A stretch of 64,000 bases of DNA from NCBI RefSeq assembly GCF_021462225.1, contig NC_061817.1:14654810-14718809 (forward strand), in the 5' to 3' direction. Position numbers and translations under genes: made by a program. This document shows, piece after piece, positions 34,811 through 48,696 of this stretch (positions are counted from its first letter, which is position 1; the number at the start of each line of letters is the position of its first letter). The stretch comes from Girardinichthys multiradiatus (lineage: Eukaryota > Chordata > Actinopteri > Cyprinodontiformes > Goodeidae). Below the pieces are notes generated by a model. That model was not told the origin of the DNA and ran no database searches. It saw nothing but the letters and a program-made list of their open reading frames with translations.

Positions 34811-34960
34811 GGGGTCACTGTGGCTCAGTGGGAAGAATACCTGTCTCGAAACTGGAACGTTGAAGGTTAAATTCCAGCATCCTAATGCCACATGCTGATG
34901 TGCTCCTGGGCAAGGAACCTAACCTCAGTTTGCCCTGATATTTGTTCTTTCAACAGATTC
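34811..34960 (+). mobile_element. tRNA-derived SINE
   Basis: tRNA-like head with box A (TGGCTCAGTGGGAAGA) and a box B-like GGTTAAATTCC, followed by ATGCTGATGTGCTCCTGGGCAAGGAAC as in the other fish SINE copies of this window. Truncated at the 3' end. Confidence 0.75.
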
Positions 34961-35133
34961 TCTCAGCTGAGTTATGGGTCTCTGCAGCTCCTCCAGAGTT
35001 ACCACGAGCATCTTGGCTGCTTCTCCAAATAATTCTCTCCTTGCCCATGCTCTCCATTTTGTATGCTGAAAGAGAATATTTTATGATGTTTTTCATATTT
35101 CGCTAAGAGCTTGAACATTTTTGTGCAAACATG

Positions 35134-35136
<3 letters not shown>

Positions 35137-35190
<54 letters not shown>
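35137..35190. repeat. (GT)n microsatellite
   Basis: About 26 uninterrupted GT units. The frames through it are artefacts. Confidence 0.97.
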
Positions 35191-35192
<2 letters not shown>

Positions 35193-35604
35193 TGGTACAT
35201 TCTTGTTTCCGGTCATCCAGCGTGAGTCAACAGTATCCACTGGCATACTGCTTCCAGTCACTTTTTCAGACCTCTTCCTCACTTGCAGATCTGAACATGT
35301 ACTGTTGCTGGGCATCCTGTGAGTTGTCAAAAGGAGACAGTGGAAAGCAACAGTTATACAGACTGACCTCAATGCCCATCTAAAGAAACAGAAACTCTTA
35401 TAAGGGCATTTGAATAAATGGGGGTATATATTTATACATATTATAGATAGATAGTGTAGACCAAATAGTTCTATGCGGAGCAAAAGTCCATTCTCAACTC
35501 TACCATAAAACGTTTCAGTGGACTACAAGCATTTGTAGCACAACCTTTGCTGCTACATATGAAAGCTGAAATGACCACTTATTTAAAATGAACAAGTCTA
35601 AACT

Positions 35605-35802
35605 TGGGGTGTCAAACACCAATCAGGCCAGTGTCGTGCAGGTTTTGGATGTGTCCCAAGTCCAACACACCTGAATCAAATGGATGAATTTCTTTTCACT
35701 CAAGTTCCAATGAGTCCAGCTAATGACTTTATTATGTGATTCAGGTGTGCTGACACAGAGACACATCTAAAAGATGCAGGACACCAGAGTTTGACATCTG
35801 TG
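35605..35802. mobile_element. hAT-type MITE
   Basis: Ends GGGGTGTCAAAC (35606-35617) and GTTTGACATCTGTG (35789-35802) are inverted repeats. Internal arms AACACACCTGAATCAAATGG and GTGATTCAGGTGTGCTG are also inverted. About 200 bp with no coding capacity. Same family as 13839-14025. Confidence 0.85.
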
Positions 35803-36103
35803 GTCTGAACCTTAATCATTTAGTTTATGTATTTTATTATCCTTGAGTGTTGGTGATTTCAAAAACATTATTTTAGATGCTGCAACCATCGGAACCAACC
35901 AAATGGGCAGAATCTTTTACCAAATCACTACATCTAACTTCGTGATGTTAATCAAATGTACTTCAAGGACTTTTATGTTTTATTTCTGAAAAGAAGAGTA
36001 AAAGCTGCGTTCGCATGGTTTCTTCCCATGAATGTTAAGCCATTTTATGTGGGGCTAAATGAGAAGAATTGTTGTGAAACACTGGGTCTTGTTAGATCTA
36101 TTG

Positions 36104-36250
36104 ATGGCTGTGGATCAGTGGGAAGATTAGTTGCCTTGCAATCACAAAGTTCTAGATAATATTTCAACTTTGTTCCCCACCACATGTTGATGTGCCCTTG
36201 AGCAAGGCTTGAATCTCAGGTTTCCTAGTGATTTTCGTACCTCGTACTTG
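36104..36250 (+). mobile_element. tRNA-derived SINE
   Basis: Head GGCTGTGGATCAGTGGGAAG..TAGTTGCCTTGCAATCACAA, then CACATGTTGATGTGCCCTTG..GCAAGGCTTGAA. It is most similar to the minus-strand copy at 21642-21840. Box B is degraded. Confidence 0.7.
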
Positions 36251-36372
36251 TAAGTCTGGAAGTTGTTGCAGTCATGAAGAACACAAACAGTGATGGAGTG
36301 GAGGCTACAACTCTATTATTAAGGTAACACTGGCTTTAAACTAGAGCGGATTTTGCATTAATTACATAGCAG

Positions 36373-36784
<412 letters not shown>

Positions 36785-37024
36785 TACTGCAGGATGCTTC
36801 AGGTGTGCTTTGCCAGACAGAGATTTGAATGGCTAAAATTGCTTTTCAGATGTAAAGTAAACTAAAGTTAGAGCATAGAACAGAAGTTCTTGATAAAGTC
36901 TTTCACAAGACCATATATCTGACCTGTAGCAAATGACTCATTTTAACTAGGGGGTAATGACATGTTCAGTTTATAAGGTGAGATGATACGCAATACTGAA
37001 AATATATATTTTTCACAAAATACT

Positions 37025-37480
37025 ATACTATGCCATGCCATATCATATCATATCATACCAACTTTATTTATAAAGCACTTTGAAACAACCACAACTGAAA
37101 CAAAGTGCTGCATATAGCTGCAAACTATAAAGATGCATTAAAAGAAAATGCATATATAAATATGGCATAAGCATGTAAAAGATTAAACACAATAAAACCA
37201 AAGACAAAAATAGTCAAAACTAAGTCGCGCTTATGTTGAAAGCTAAACAATAAAAATGGCTTTTAAGATTAGTTTTAAAAGCAGACAGGAGCCTCGCTAA
37301 TGTGCAGGAGTATGTTATTCCATAATTAAGGAGTTCTGAGCTTCCTTGGCACCTGCAGAAGTTGCTGTTCGGCTGACCTGAAGGGCCTGAGAAGGTAAAT
37401 AGGGATGAAGAAGCTCAGAGAGGTACGGTGGGGCAGAGTAATTCAAACCTTTAAAACGAAAATAAGAACTCCACTCAGTT
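37025..37480 (-). mobile_element. LINE 3' end (L2-like)
   Basis: A left-hand tail of ATATC/CATATC units (37040-37062) adjoins ACTTTATTTATAAAGCACTTTGAAAC, then sequence similar to the 3' portion of fish L2-type elements (AGTTTTAAAAGCAGACAGGAG, GAGGTACGGTGGGGCAGAG). On the minus strand this is the end of a 5'-truncated LINE. No RT is left. Confidence 0.6.
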
Positions 37481-40400
37481 TAAATCATTTTAGTCATTCT
37501 CATTGCATCTTATAGCCAAACAATAAGCAATTTTAGTGCACATGTTAACAGTAGTGGTGAGTGTTGCTGGGAGCTTCCTGATTCTCCTCCCCCTCAGCTT
37601 CCTGCTTTGTTTCAGCTGTTCACATATCTACTGATTGGCACACACCTGTCCCAATGTCATACCCCATATCTCCCACAGCATATACTGTAAGCCCTTTTAC
37701 TCACCTTGTCCTTCGCTGGATCCTCCCATCACTCTCCCCGTTTTCATGTTGTTTAGCCTGTGACTCTGCTGTTTTCCTTATCCTGTTTCCTTCTTGTAAG
37801 TTTTCTTATCACCGAACATGACAGTTTCTTTTTCTTAGAGATTCTACTTTATTTTAGTTATTTCAACCTCCCTTCGCTCTCTCGGGTTGATGTGTACCCA
37901 CTGCCACATAACATCTCTGACCTTGGATGCAAAGTTTTGGTCACAGTTGAATTTTTTTCTTCTCACTGCATGTGACCCTTACCTGTATTTCTACAGCAGA
38001 CAGGTTACCGTGACTTTAAACACTGATTGTCCTGAGACTATTCAGTTCAGTTCAATTTAATTTAATGTTTTTCAGTTATGCAGACTGTCTAGCCATCTGG
38101 TCTTGATAAAGCCCAGGAATCAAAGATCAAATACTTAACAGTTCAACATCTAAACAAGCAAACACTCCATAATATTAGTCGTATTCTCTGTGCAATTGAC
38201 ATTTAGTTGTAGGACGAAAACAGTGTTATGTTTTAGTTTTTTAGAGGAATTTGGAAGTAAATTAATATTTTGTTAATATTTTTGTATTTTTGGATACAAA
38301 ATATTTTTTTCATACCCACTAACATTAAATGTGACACCATAGGACCATGTATCTCAGATCTTTATAAATTCAGGGACTGCTTCATCTTTTATGGAGAGTA
38401 ATGCTGAACTGAAAATTGAAACTGTTATGATTTATCAGCAGGTTTTTTCTGATTAATCCCAAGCACCAAAACAAATTCATTCTTTGCCAGAAGGCTTTGT
38501 GTATAAATTGAAATTATTCAAATTGCTTGTGATGGCACAGTAGCTCGTGGGGCCAGAGTGGATGTGTCAAGATCAATAACTGGAGATTGGGAGGTTACAG
38601 TTGGCAATGGAGAAAATATCTTGTTTAATGAAACAAGTGAGTGGACTGTAGAAGCTGGAAGCTGGTTTAATTTGTGTCTCTCCTTCTCTGTAGTCTCATT
38701 GGTCATGTTGTTTAATGAAGTGAGCAGAATATGTCTCTCTAAAACCCAGTAGCTCAGCCATGTATTCTTCTAAGGCCATTTTACATTGGCGTGCAAGTTG
38801 TTTCCATGCTTGTGTTTCAGCACCCAAACTCAAACTTTTCAGCACTTAAACTGATAGCATGGTAATATTCTGCACATTTCCTTTCTAATTAAAAGAAAAG
38901 ATTTCAGATGTTTCCTTTGCTGTCTAATCAGTGAGTTGCTCCTTAGTTTAAGACTCCAAAGCGGAACTATGGAGGAAAGAGGCCAAAGCCTGAGGAAAAG
39001 GGCTCGGAGTAGGAAATGACACCTAGGAGGGGAACACCTGGGGGGGGGGGACTGAAAATATTGCAGGTATAAAATACAGGACAGAAAACAACAAAGGAAC
39101 ATATTTACTGAGGTAAGAACTGACTAAACAAAAGAGGTGATGGGCTTATGAAGACCTCCAATGTGATATGAATGAGGCAGAAAGCAAAAACCAAAACACT
39201 CAGAAAGGACATTTAACCAAAGCATTATCAGCGTCATCACCTAAACATTTTACATTGAAACAATATGGAATAAATAAAACATAACATAAAAAACATCCCA
39301 AAGGTAAACCAGGGACCAATCAATGTTTGATCCAACTCATGCAAGGCTGATGTTGTATATGATATTATACAATACAATGTGATACACTAGGTCTATACAT
39401 TGTCTTTTTATGAAACAAACAAAATTGTCTTATGTTATTAATAATGTTATTAACACTTCATCATTTCTGCCTATTTATGGATATGCCTCTATAGTTTTGT
39501 GCTCTCTGTATGAGTTACGGAGGAGTTCCACCCTGACGCGCAGACAGGTGCAACACATGCATGCACACAGGTAGACAAACACACACTCCAGCCAGTAGAT
39601 GCAGATCGCACCAGAAAAGATATTGTAACCGCCTGCAAAACAAGTTAAATCCCAGACTTGTGAGGATAGCAGCACTCACTCTCCTGCGATTAGCAGCCAT
39701 AACTCTCCCACCCCGTATCCAACTATAGAAAATAGCTTATGTGCTTCAGGCCCTGCCCCTTACAAGCAGCAAAAATTCCCACATCACTGATGACGGTTTT
39801 TGACCCAACTTGGCTGTCAGATGGGGAAATGCTCCCCCTGGCTGTATAGGGCTGATCTTGGTTCGTATGTATGTAAATACATAAAAAACAGATAAAGATT
39901 GAGAGATGAAATGACACAGGAAACACATGGTTTCTGGTCCACTCACGGTAACTTAACGATGTAACATTTTTAAATCATCGTATGAAGACTTTACTATGCT
40001 AATATAAATTTGAATCCTGTCAGAACAAGACACAACTGGCTATACTTTCTAACCTGGCCTCAAAATATGAGAAGTGTGGTTCACTGACTCTCAACCTGCT
40101 GGCTTCCATCGCCTCACAGTTCCAGCTAGCAGTATTAACTGTGAGAAGGACTAATACTTTTCACAATGGCATCGGTTGTTGTAAGCTATTATAACTTGAA
40201 GCTATTAGCTATCACTTTGAAAGCCCAACAGTCAATGTATTTTCAGACAAGACAAACATCAGCAACAGCCTAGAGGGAGACCATCTTACAAGAAATGGAC
40301 AAGATGTCTCCCAGTTTCCATACGTAGAGGCTCTGGAAATGCTCTTTCAGAAGCCCAGGAAGATGCACTGCGGCATCAAAATCTGCACACTTTGTAGATA

Positions 40401-43116
40401 ACTGATAAATGTTTCAATATTTGTTCAAGTGTTGTTACTAACTGTGAAATTGTTCCGGTTTTATGTTGATTGTTATGTTAAATTGATTAAAGCAAACAAT
40501 TGTTATATTGACATTATCAAAAGAAACACATGATTATGTCTCCTTTAAGTGTTTGCGTTGGTTAGCACACCCATAACATTGATACCCTGATATGAATGTA
40601 TACCAGTACTATAGCGGATGATAGAGTTTGGCACAGCCCTAGTTCACAGCTCCAATGTCTAAGCCTTTTTTGTGTGTGAATCAGATACCAGGAGCACCTC
40701 TGTGTGTCGGAATGTAAATTATAGAGAAATGGTTAATCCCAGATTCTGCAGCACCCGGCCTTCCTCTCTGAGACCTGAGCTGTAGCTATATTTAGAAAGC
40801 TACTCTGCTGTGGTCGGACAACTCTACAGCAACACTCACGCCCAGTCACTGCAGACAGCCCTTTTTTTTTTTTGACTACAAGCAAGCAGCAGCTGTGATT
40901 TCCTTTTTCTACTGCATGATAATGCTTAGAACACAAAGCTTTCAGGTACTAAGAGATAGCACAGTTAGAACACTCTCTATTAAAAAATGAACACATAGGA
41001 TCAGCTTCATGTTATCTGCTGAAGTTGAACTTCCAGTTTAAGTAGTATCTTTGAGAAACAACCTTCATGCCTCTATAGAAAATCAGTAGAAAATAAGAAG
41101 ATTCTTACTCATAGTGGACCTCCGCTGACATTGTAATTTATTCAAATCCACAGTGATTCTAACTGCAACTGAGTCATGGTGCCTCAGGAGCAACATCCAC
41201 ACTGAAGAGTGTTGTTGTCTCTGTGGCCTGATAGAGCTTAGATAAAGTGTGTTTACTGACTAGAAAAAAAGATACATTTCTAACCTCCAAATGGCTGCTG
41301 GCCAATAAGGGGCAACGGAAAATCATCGCATTCATGTCACTAGACAATCTTTGATCTGTAAACTTGTTTCTTCAGTATGTCCGGAGGTGAATTTCTTTCC
41401 CAACAGCTGTACAATTATTATAAAACTATTAATATGCAATGCAGCATTTTCCCAAGATGGAAAGTTTTTGACAAAGCATGCAAAAAACACTTATTTCTGC
41501 AAAAAGGACATTTGGGTCACTTGATGTTAGAGGAGGTTCTGAAGATGAACGGCAGACAGCAAGAAACATTGTAAACAAAAATGGGTGACGCAAAGATCTA
41601 TGTTTTAACATGATTTGTTGGCATTATTAAAAAGCATGTCAATCTGAGCTCAAAGATAAAGATCACTGATCCATAAGCCCTGATTAATGCTGGCATGGAT
41701 GAAGAAGCTGAAACAAGAGGTGACAGCACAAGAAATGTCTTCAGAACTTAAACTGACATGAATCTGTTTTGAAATACTTTGATGGTTTTCATTTAATTGA
41801 TATCTGCTCATAAAGGCTGTGTTCTGCTGCTTTCACCTTGATTATTTGACATGCCAGAACCGTGCTTAGACATATGTTATATACCTCTACAGTTTCATAC
41901 ATGAAACACACTGAAAAGTGTGACCTTCATTTTGGGAGTTGAGAACTTAGTGTCTTAATCGGGTGCTACATTTGATTGTTCGCCCGTTCACTTGTTACAA
42001 CATACCTCGCTCTTTGTGCTGTAATAAACATACCTTAAATTATGTTTCATGTGCAGTCATAGTGGAGCTAGCTAGCTAGTGGGAGTAAACACAGCGTCGT
42101 TTTCACTGATCACGGTAGAACATAACGTCGGTATTTAGGAATAAAAGCCGACCTGGTCCTCCAGAAACTCATGCAGTGTTTTCAATATGGCTCAAAGGTT
42201 TTTCTGCAGCCATACAGAATACAAGTAAAGACCCCACTGAAGAACTAATTGTTGAGGCCATGTGCATAGAATACATAAGTTGGTTGAAAGGGTAGATTTT
42301 GTAAAGGTAAATTACAGTTCATGAGAAAATGGATGCTGAACTATATGTTACATGAGTTTGGTTGATTTTAAATCTTTGTCTGGCCAGTTTGTGTAAAATG
42401 ACTTTTATTACACACAAACAACAGGAAGTGACAACTTTTTAGAGACTTCTTTAAAAAATATAAGCTTTTTCCTGTTTGACAGTTTTGTTTACGATCCTGT
42501 CAGTTTGTACAAGTTTGTTTTTGCTTGCCATGACTTGCCTGAATTAAATTAGGTTTTATAATATCAGCTGTTGATAACTGGTGCATTCATGTTCCTAAAC
42601 AAAATGCCTTTGCATTGTAAGTTTCCTTACAACTCAGGAAAAAAATTAAACTCCATAACGTGTTTGATTTTCTTGCTGTCCAGAGGAGCTAAGAAATTAC
42701 TTAGTTGGATTTATCGAAAAGTGAACAGCACTTGGATTGCTCATGGAGTTTATTGCTTTCATTGTGCACTCAGAGAGAGCTGATACCATATAACTATATG
42801 TGGTTTAGACTGAGATGCTAGTTCATCTTTATATAGTTGTGTCAGGATATAGTTCAACAAATATCTGTTGGGTTTGAATCACTTATCTTTCTGTTTCACT
42901 AATGGACAAAGTCAAACAGCAAAGCTCTCCAGTCTAATTACATGAAAAAAAGGAGATCCACTTTTTTTGGAGAATAAATTACTAATGTAACGAGGTCACA
43001 AAGCCAGAGTTGTAGAGGATCTAGCCTGAATTGAACAAACATGAATGAGATAAGCATATTTGTGACATAGTTTAAAATAAACTGTTTCCAGCTCAGATGT
43101 GCTACTGTTAGGTAAA
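37481..43116. other. Intronic or intergenic, no gene recognised
   Basis: Only short unsupported frames. 37550-37960 is C/T-rich and may be an old LTR. An A-run lies near 5337-style low-complexity positions elsewhere, but nothing here has convincing coding or RNA structure. Confidence 0.4.
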
Positions 43117-43180
43117 GGTAAGGTAAATTTATTTATATAGCGCTTTTCAGTAAGAAGAAATTCAAAGCGCTGTTGGATCT
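43117..43180 (-). mobile_element. SINE tail fragment
   Basis: GGTAAATTTATTTATATAGCGCTTTTC..AAAGCGCT is the 3' part of the SINE family seen complete at 21642-21840. The tRNA-like head is missing. Confidence 0.5.
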
Positions 43181-46100
43181 TTAGAGAATCTTAATTGTTA
43201 GATCATATAGAAGGTCAAATGAATCACACCAGCTAAGCTGATAAATAAGATGTTTATGTCATTGAACAAGTCTTAAAGTCTTTGCCCATCTTGCCTGCAG
43301 ATGTATTTGTACCCTGCTGCCAGTGTTGAGTCACATCTGCACTGTTGGCACCATAATAGCCCACTCCTCGGGGATAAGGCAGTCCTGGCACTTGCTGCAC
43401 ACTCTTACTTGTCCTGAAATTTTCTTCATGGCAACTGAACCTCTTGCCTTGAAGTTTTTGATGATCTGCAAAACTGTTCTTTCAGCTGTGATCCGTTTTG
43501 ATGCAAATCAGTCATGGCTTCACACTTTACTTAGAAGTTAAACCACTGCTAACAGAATAAGAAAATGATTTCATCTTTCCCTCTTTAACAGCAATCAGAC
43601 TGCTAATTAGATTGATAGAATGATTTCCGCTTGATTTATTTGCAGCTTGCTTAAACATGTTACTGCCCTAAAATTAAGTTAGCTGATGATTTTATGCCAG
43701 TAAAAGAAGTCCAATGAAAATGTTTTGTTGTCATAAAGCAAACTTTTCATAAAGCAAGCTAATAAAGCCCTTTGTAGGAATTTAATATGCATCTGATCAC
43801 TGTAAAATAATCTAACAGCAGAATTGTCACAACAAAAACTGAAGCTGCAAACCCTGCAGGTTTTTGCTAGCAAAGTATTGGCTAGCTGATTTGCTAGCTT
43901 ACTTGCTGACCAGATTAAGACTGGTTCTCAAGCCCCGTTTTGACCTGCCATTAAATTGGCTGATCCAGATGCAAGTAAACACACCTAATAACAATTCCGA
44001 CCTGGCATTAAAATCTGTTCTGAGGGGTCAGATCACCTTTACCCTATTTACACCCCAATAAACCTGATGCCCAGTGACCGAGTTGGCTGTTAGTCGATCA
44101 GCCAACCAGTCTGCTGGTGTTTCTGTAACATCACAGATATATTCAGTCACTTGAACTATGTTATTCGGACCTCAGTATGGCTGGGATGTGTCTAAGTGAC
44201 ATTTTTGTGGAGTTATTACAGCTACAAAGTTTTTATAAGATCACATTTGTTGCTTCACAGGTGCAAGAGAGGAAACAAAGAATAAATAATGACTGCACAA
44301 AATCTGTCTTCAGCAAACTGATTTTAACTCATAAAACAGCAAAAGAGGTTGCACAACTTTACAGGTTCATGCACAGCATGAAGGTGACAAGATGTATCAC
44401 ATATAGATATCTTGTTGTTTGCGTGAGTCATTTTATAAGGGTGAATCTGAAGTGTTTTTTTAGCTCCACTAATGATTAAAAACAACGTGCATAGAGACAC
44501 AGAGCACATTTCAGTGACTCCCACAACATCCCGATATCCCAATGAATAAAGCCCCAACTTTTAGAAGATGTGTTGCTTACAACATTTATATTAACAGTTT
44601 TCAGATTTAGCTGTTTAATTGCGTTAGATTGGCTCACAGCATGCTAAGTTTGGTAACGAAATTTACAGTTTTTGGGTTTTTTTTCAACCAAGAGCCATCC
44701 AGGTAACTGTTGCTTGACTGGAGTCCGTTCAGGTAAGCTTGTGGTCCTTCAATGAGTGGTCCTAGGTTTGATTGCTTTCAGACTGCCTAACTAACGCAAA
44801 TAAGAGTGTCCCAGGCCAACTCTGAAAATAGTCTGAGGAAAGCGGTCCTCAATGTGTGTTCAGTGCGTTCACATCAGTTTTTAGCTCTGTCTGGACCTGC
44901 CATCTGATTTCATTTTAGTGAAAGGTGTGAACAGGGCCTGTAAGTCAAAAACACAAATGCTCTAAAAATCTGTTTTACTTTCTGTAAAACTGATCCTTGC
45001 TTTTTACACGTTTAAGGCATTGTTGTAGACATTTCTTAACAAAACCCCTGAATTTGCTATCCTCTAAGTGATAATACACCATTCTTTTTTTCATCTGATT
45101 GTGTCTTCTTTGTGGTCACAGTTTTTCACAGTTACATTTAGTTCATTAGCTTGGTATAAGCTTGGTGATAAGGGATTACTAGGCGGGGTTGCCTTGGCTG
45201 CCTTGCATTGTCAGGGCAGATCTGCTCTACCAAAGGGGAAGAATAAAATATTTTATACGAGAGCCTGAAAGCAAAATTTTAAGAGTGCCTTCAGGAAAAC
45301 TACAACATTGACCTTAAATAGTAGATAAACCCCTAATCAATTTTTGGGCCTCAAGGTGCTATTTTTATGCTACTGTAAAACATTTTGACATTTTCATGTA
45401 AACTTGGTTGGAGGGTGGCTACTGCAGTTTATTTTTCCTGTTGGTTACAAACGGACCAGCTTGGTACATGTCTATGTTACAGGCAGATATAACGGTTTAG
45501 GTATAAAACTTTCTCATTAAGCCCCAGTGCCAACTGACACACCCAACTGGGGGGTCAGGAGATTGATAGCGTTTTTTCAGGTTAGCATTTTATTACCTAT
45601 TACTTAGCATAGCGTTTAATTTAGGTACTTAGCTAATTTAGTCATATCAAATGTACCACTCAGAAACAAGAACCATTCTGTCCTCCACTGCCCACTTTGG
45701 TGGCATTTTCTAAATTTGTCTAATGGCAAAGTTATGCTTTTACATCGCGTTTAGTTCCACTTTAAATTATCGCTATGAGTCACTCACATTAATCTTTTCA
45801 CTATCAGGTTTTTCATTGCCCCAGTATACATAATCAACTGTGCAAATTTATTTTAAAAGGGTCAGGTTCAAAGATGACTAAAGAAAAAAAAAAGGCAGAA
45901 TTTGATATTAAGAAGGTTGTAGATTGATAAAATGCCAGTGAAGAGACTGTCTAAAACTGCTGCAAAATCTCTACTGCAGACATGTTTAGGATTACGGAAA
46001 TATAAAAATTGCTCTGCACTCTGCACTGTTTCTATCGTACACAAATGGATTTCCTGCAGCATTACCAATCAATTGACAGTGCAGACATTTGATTCAATAC

Positions 46101-48690
46101 ACTAGCTCAGGCACCACAGGATGAATAATTTAATGCGGAAGCTTGAAATAGAAGAATATTTAGAATGAGTGGGGAAATACAGGAGAGCCACTCCCTAACT
46201 CTGCAGTTTAACACACTTTCAAAGTAGATGCAGAAAAGATGAAGACAGGAAAAAAGGGAGCTGATAGGTCCAGCACTTTTCTTGTTTGGGTAATTTACAT
46301 GATTAACTGGAAACTTAATGGGGCCAAAAACTGGTGTGGAAATAATTATGTCATTACGAAAAATTTAGAGGTGGTGGAGCAAATTCTGAGTCGCAAGGGA
46401 ATTCTTCAAGGGAATAATGATGTTTGTCAGAATGAAGGCAAAGCTATTAAACTAGGGCATCACAATAAGCCAAGGCTCATTATACAGAGTGCTGGTTGAG
46501 TTTTTAATATTCAAACAGGATGTGGAGAGAGCACTGGAGACTGAAATTACACACAGTGCAGAAAGAGATCAGATAGACTTCAACAGCAGGATGCAAAAAT
46601 GGAGTCTAACTAGGATTCAGGAATTTCATGGGATTGTGTTTAAAAATGTATATTTTACAATCTCAGAGTCCGGAGCCAAGAGAGGCAGTGGCCAAAACAG
46701 CTGCCCAAACATACACCTGATTCTCTGCAGTATACATATAAATACCACATATTCTATATATAAATAATTACATTTTGACATCATGTACAACTGGTCACAT
46801 AAAAAGCCATAGTTTCAGACTGTTTAAGTCTAATAATTAGAATACAGCATCTAATGGTAAACTTTAACACAAAAGTGTGAGTTCCTCATTCATGTATTAT
46901 GTAAAATTTACTTAATATAGCAAAATCTCAATCATATGGCCATTTGAAAAGTATTTGGGATCATTCTACACTAAAAAAGTGAAAATTCAAATAAACTCTT
47001 ACTAGAAACGATGGACATTAACCAAGGTAACACAAGGTGAATGCAGTTGTTCAAGACATTGTCATTTCACACAGTACTTTTCAGAGTCAACAAATTCTAA
47101 TTAGCGTGTGAAATTAAAGACCACATAATTAAAATAAAATATCTCCAGAAAGGAAATTTCTTACTTAATAAAATAAGTATGTAAATTTAACTCTGAAGAA
47201 AGCAAAACACTTCTACATTGATCTCTTATTAACAGACTAGATCAAGGTGAAGATGTTTTAATATACGGTGGCTTGACTGGAGGGAAATTTACATGGAAAT
47301 AACAGTATAATGTCTAAAAAACTGAGGTGAAGACAGGGCAAGGGCTGTCTGCTGATCCGCATCCAGTGTGGATCTGCTGGACAGTTGTTGGTCTAAATGG
47401 GTGGTGGGGGGGTTGACGTCTGATGAAAGACCACGCTCCGAAGATTTTCCAACTCACACCTCATGGAGAGTTTTTTTTGGTTTCTTTGAAATATATGAAG
47501 TCGGAATATATAATTTTTTCTATCGCAGATGTGGGTTCCAGGAGCTGTGGCATAAGGGTCAATGTTGTTGGTCAGGATAGATGGTTTGTTCTGGTACATG
47601 AACAGTACAGCAAAAACTACCAAATCTGCAAAAGCAGGGATAGCAAAGGAATGAAGTGACCAACATCTTGTAGAAACCTAAATGCACAGCAAAGGAAATC
47701 GTTCTGTGTTACACCCCCTCACTCCGAAGAGTGTTCCTGTCTGCATGACCTGGTAGCACTTAGTTATGGTGCTGAAAAATGCCTAAATGTTTCATTTTAC
47801 AATCACTGGTTTGGGTGACGTAAGCATAAAATAGTTTGATTTCTGTCACCAGATAATTCGTCATTGCATCACTTTAGAACATTTTGAATCAAGTGAAACA
47901 TTTAATCCCAACTCAGAGATAATATGAAATTAAGTATTAGATGCATTTGAAAAAAAATGCAAACATTCAGAAGGAGTGTGTATTGTGATGACATTATGTC
48001 CTGTCTTGTGTTTTGACTGGAAATGTTAGCTGGGTTTTAAGCCATTACAGTCACAATAGACTAGATAACATCATAATCAATGCTGGTGTAAAATCACTGC
48101 CCTGCCTACACGAAGAGAATCAAAGTTAGTTTCACATAAGGAAGCATTTCAAATATGCTTCAATTAATTATTGGTTCCCTGATATGGAATCTATAACTAA
48201 TTTCTAAATATTTGACATCAGCGTTTCTTTTCCTGCCATAGGCACCTTGATATTACTTTGACTGTCACTTATTAGAAATGTCTATTCACATATAAAAGAA
48301 CATACTCATGTCTATCCATGTAAGCATGATGGGATCATTGTCATTGTGTTTCCTATATGTGCAATAGATGCTGCCCTTTCGTTGACATGACATACAACCT
48401 CCAGACTTGGGGTGAAATTCATAACTGGAAAATTAGTTATTTGGAAAACTGAAAGAAACGACAACAAGTCAATCAAACCCCAACTCTGGCCTGCATGCAA
48501 ACAGCTGTGGTTAAGTGTGTGCGGAATGGGCTTCTTCATTCCTACATGTGAATGCAGCTTAAACTCACCTATCTGCAGCCATCAAAGTTTAATACCTCAG
48601 TTCCTGCAGCTTGCTGCTCCAAGTCCCCTTCTGTCTCAAACACTGTCTTCTGTCCTTCTTCTCTGCTTACCTCTGCTGGTGCCCACCAGG
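43181..48690. other. Intronic or intergenic, no gene recognised
   Basis: AT-rich with scattered short frames, none with a recognisable domain or splice context. Confidence 0.4.
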
Positions 48691-48696
48691 TCGTAA

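Noticed and set aside
34811..34900. Functional tRNA gene
   Set aside because: Box A and box B are present but the acceptor and anticodon stems do not pair, and the sequence continues into a SINE body.
35103..35483. Frames containing Cys-Val or Thr-His repeats
   Set aside because: Artefacts of the (GT)n microsatellite.
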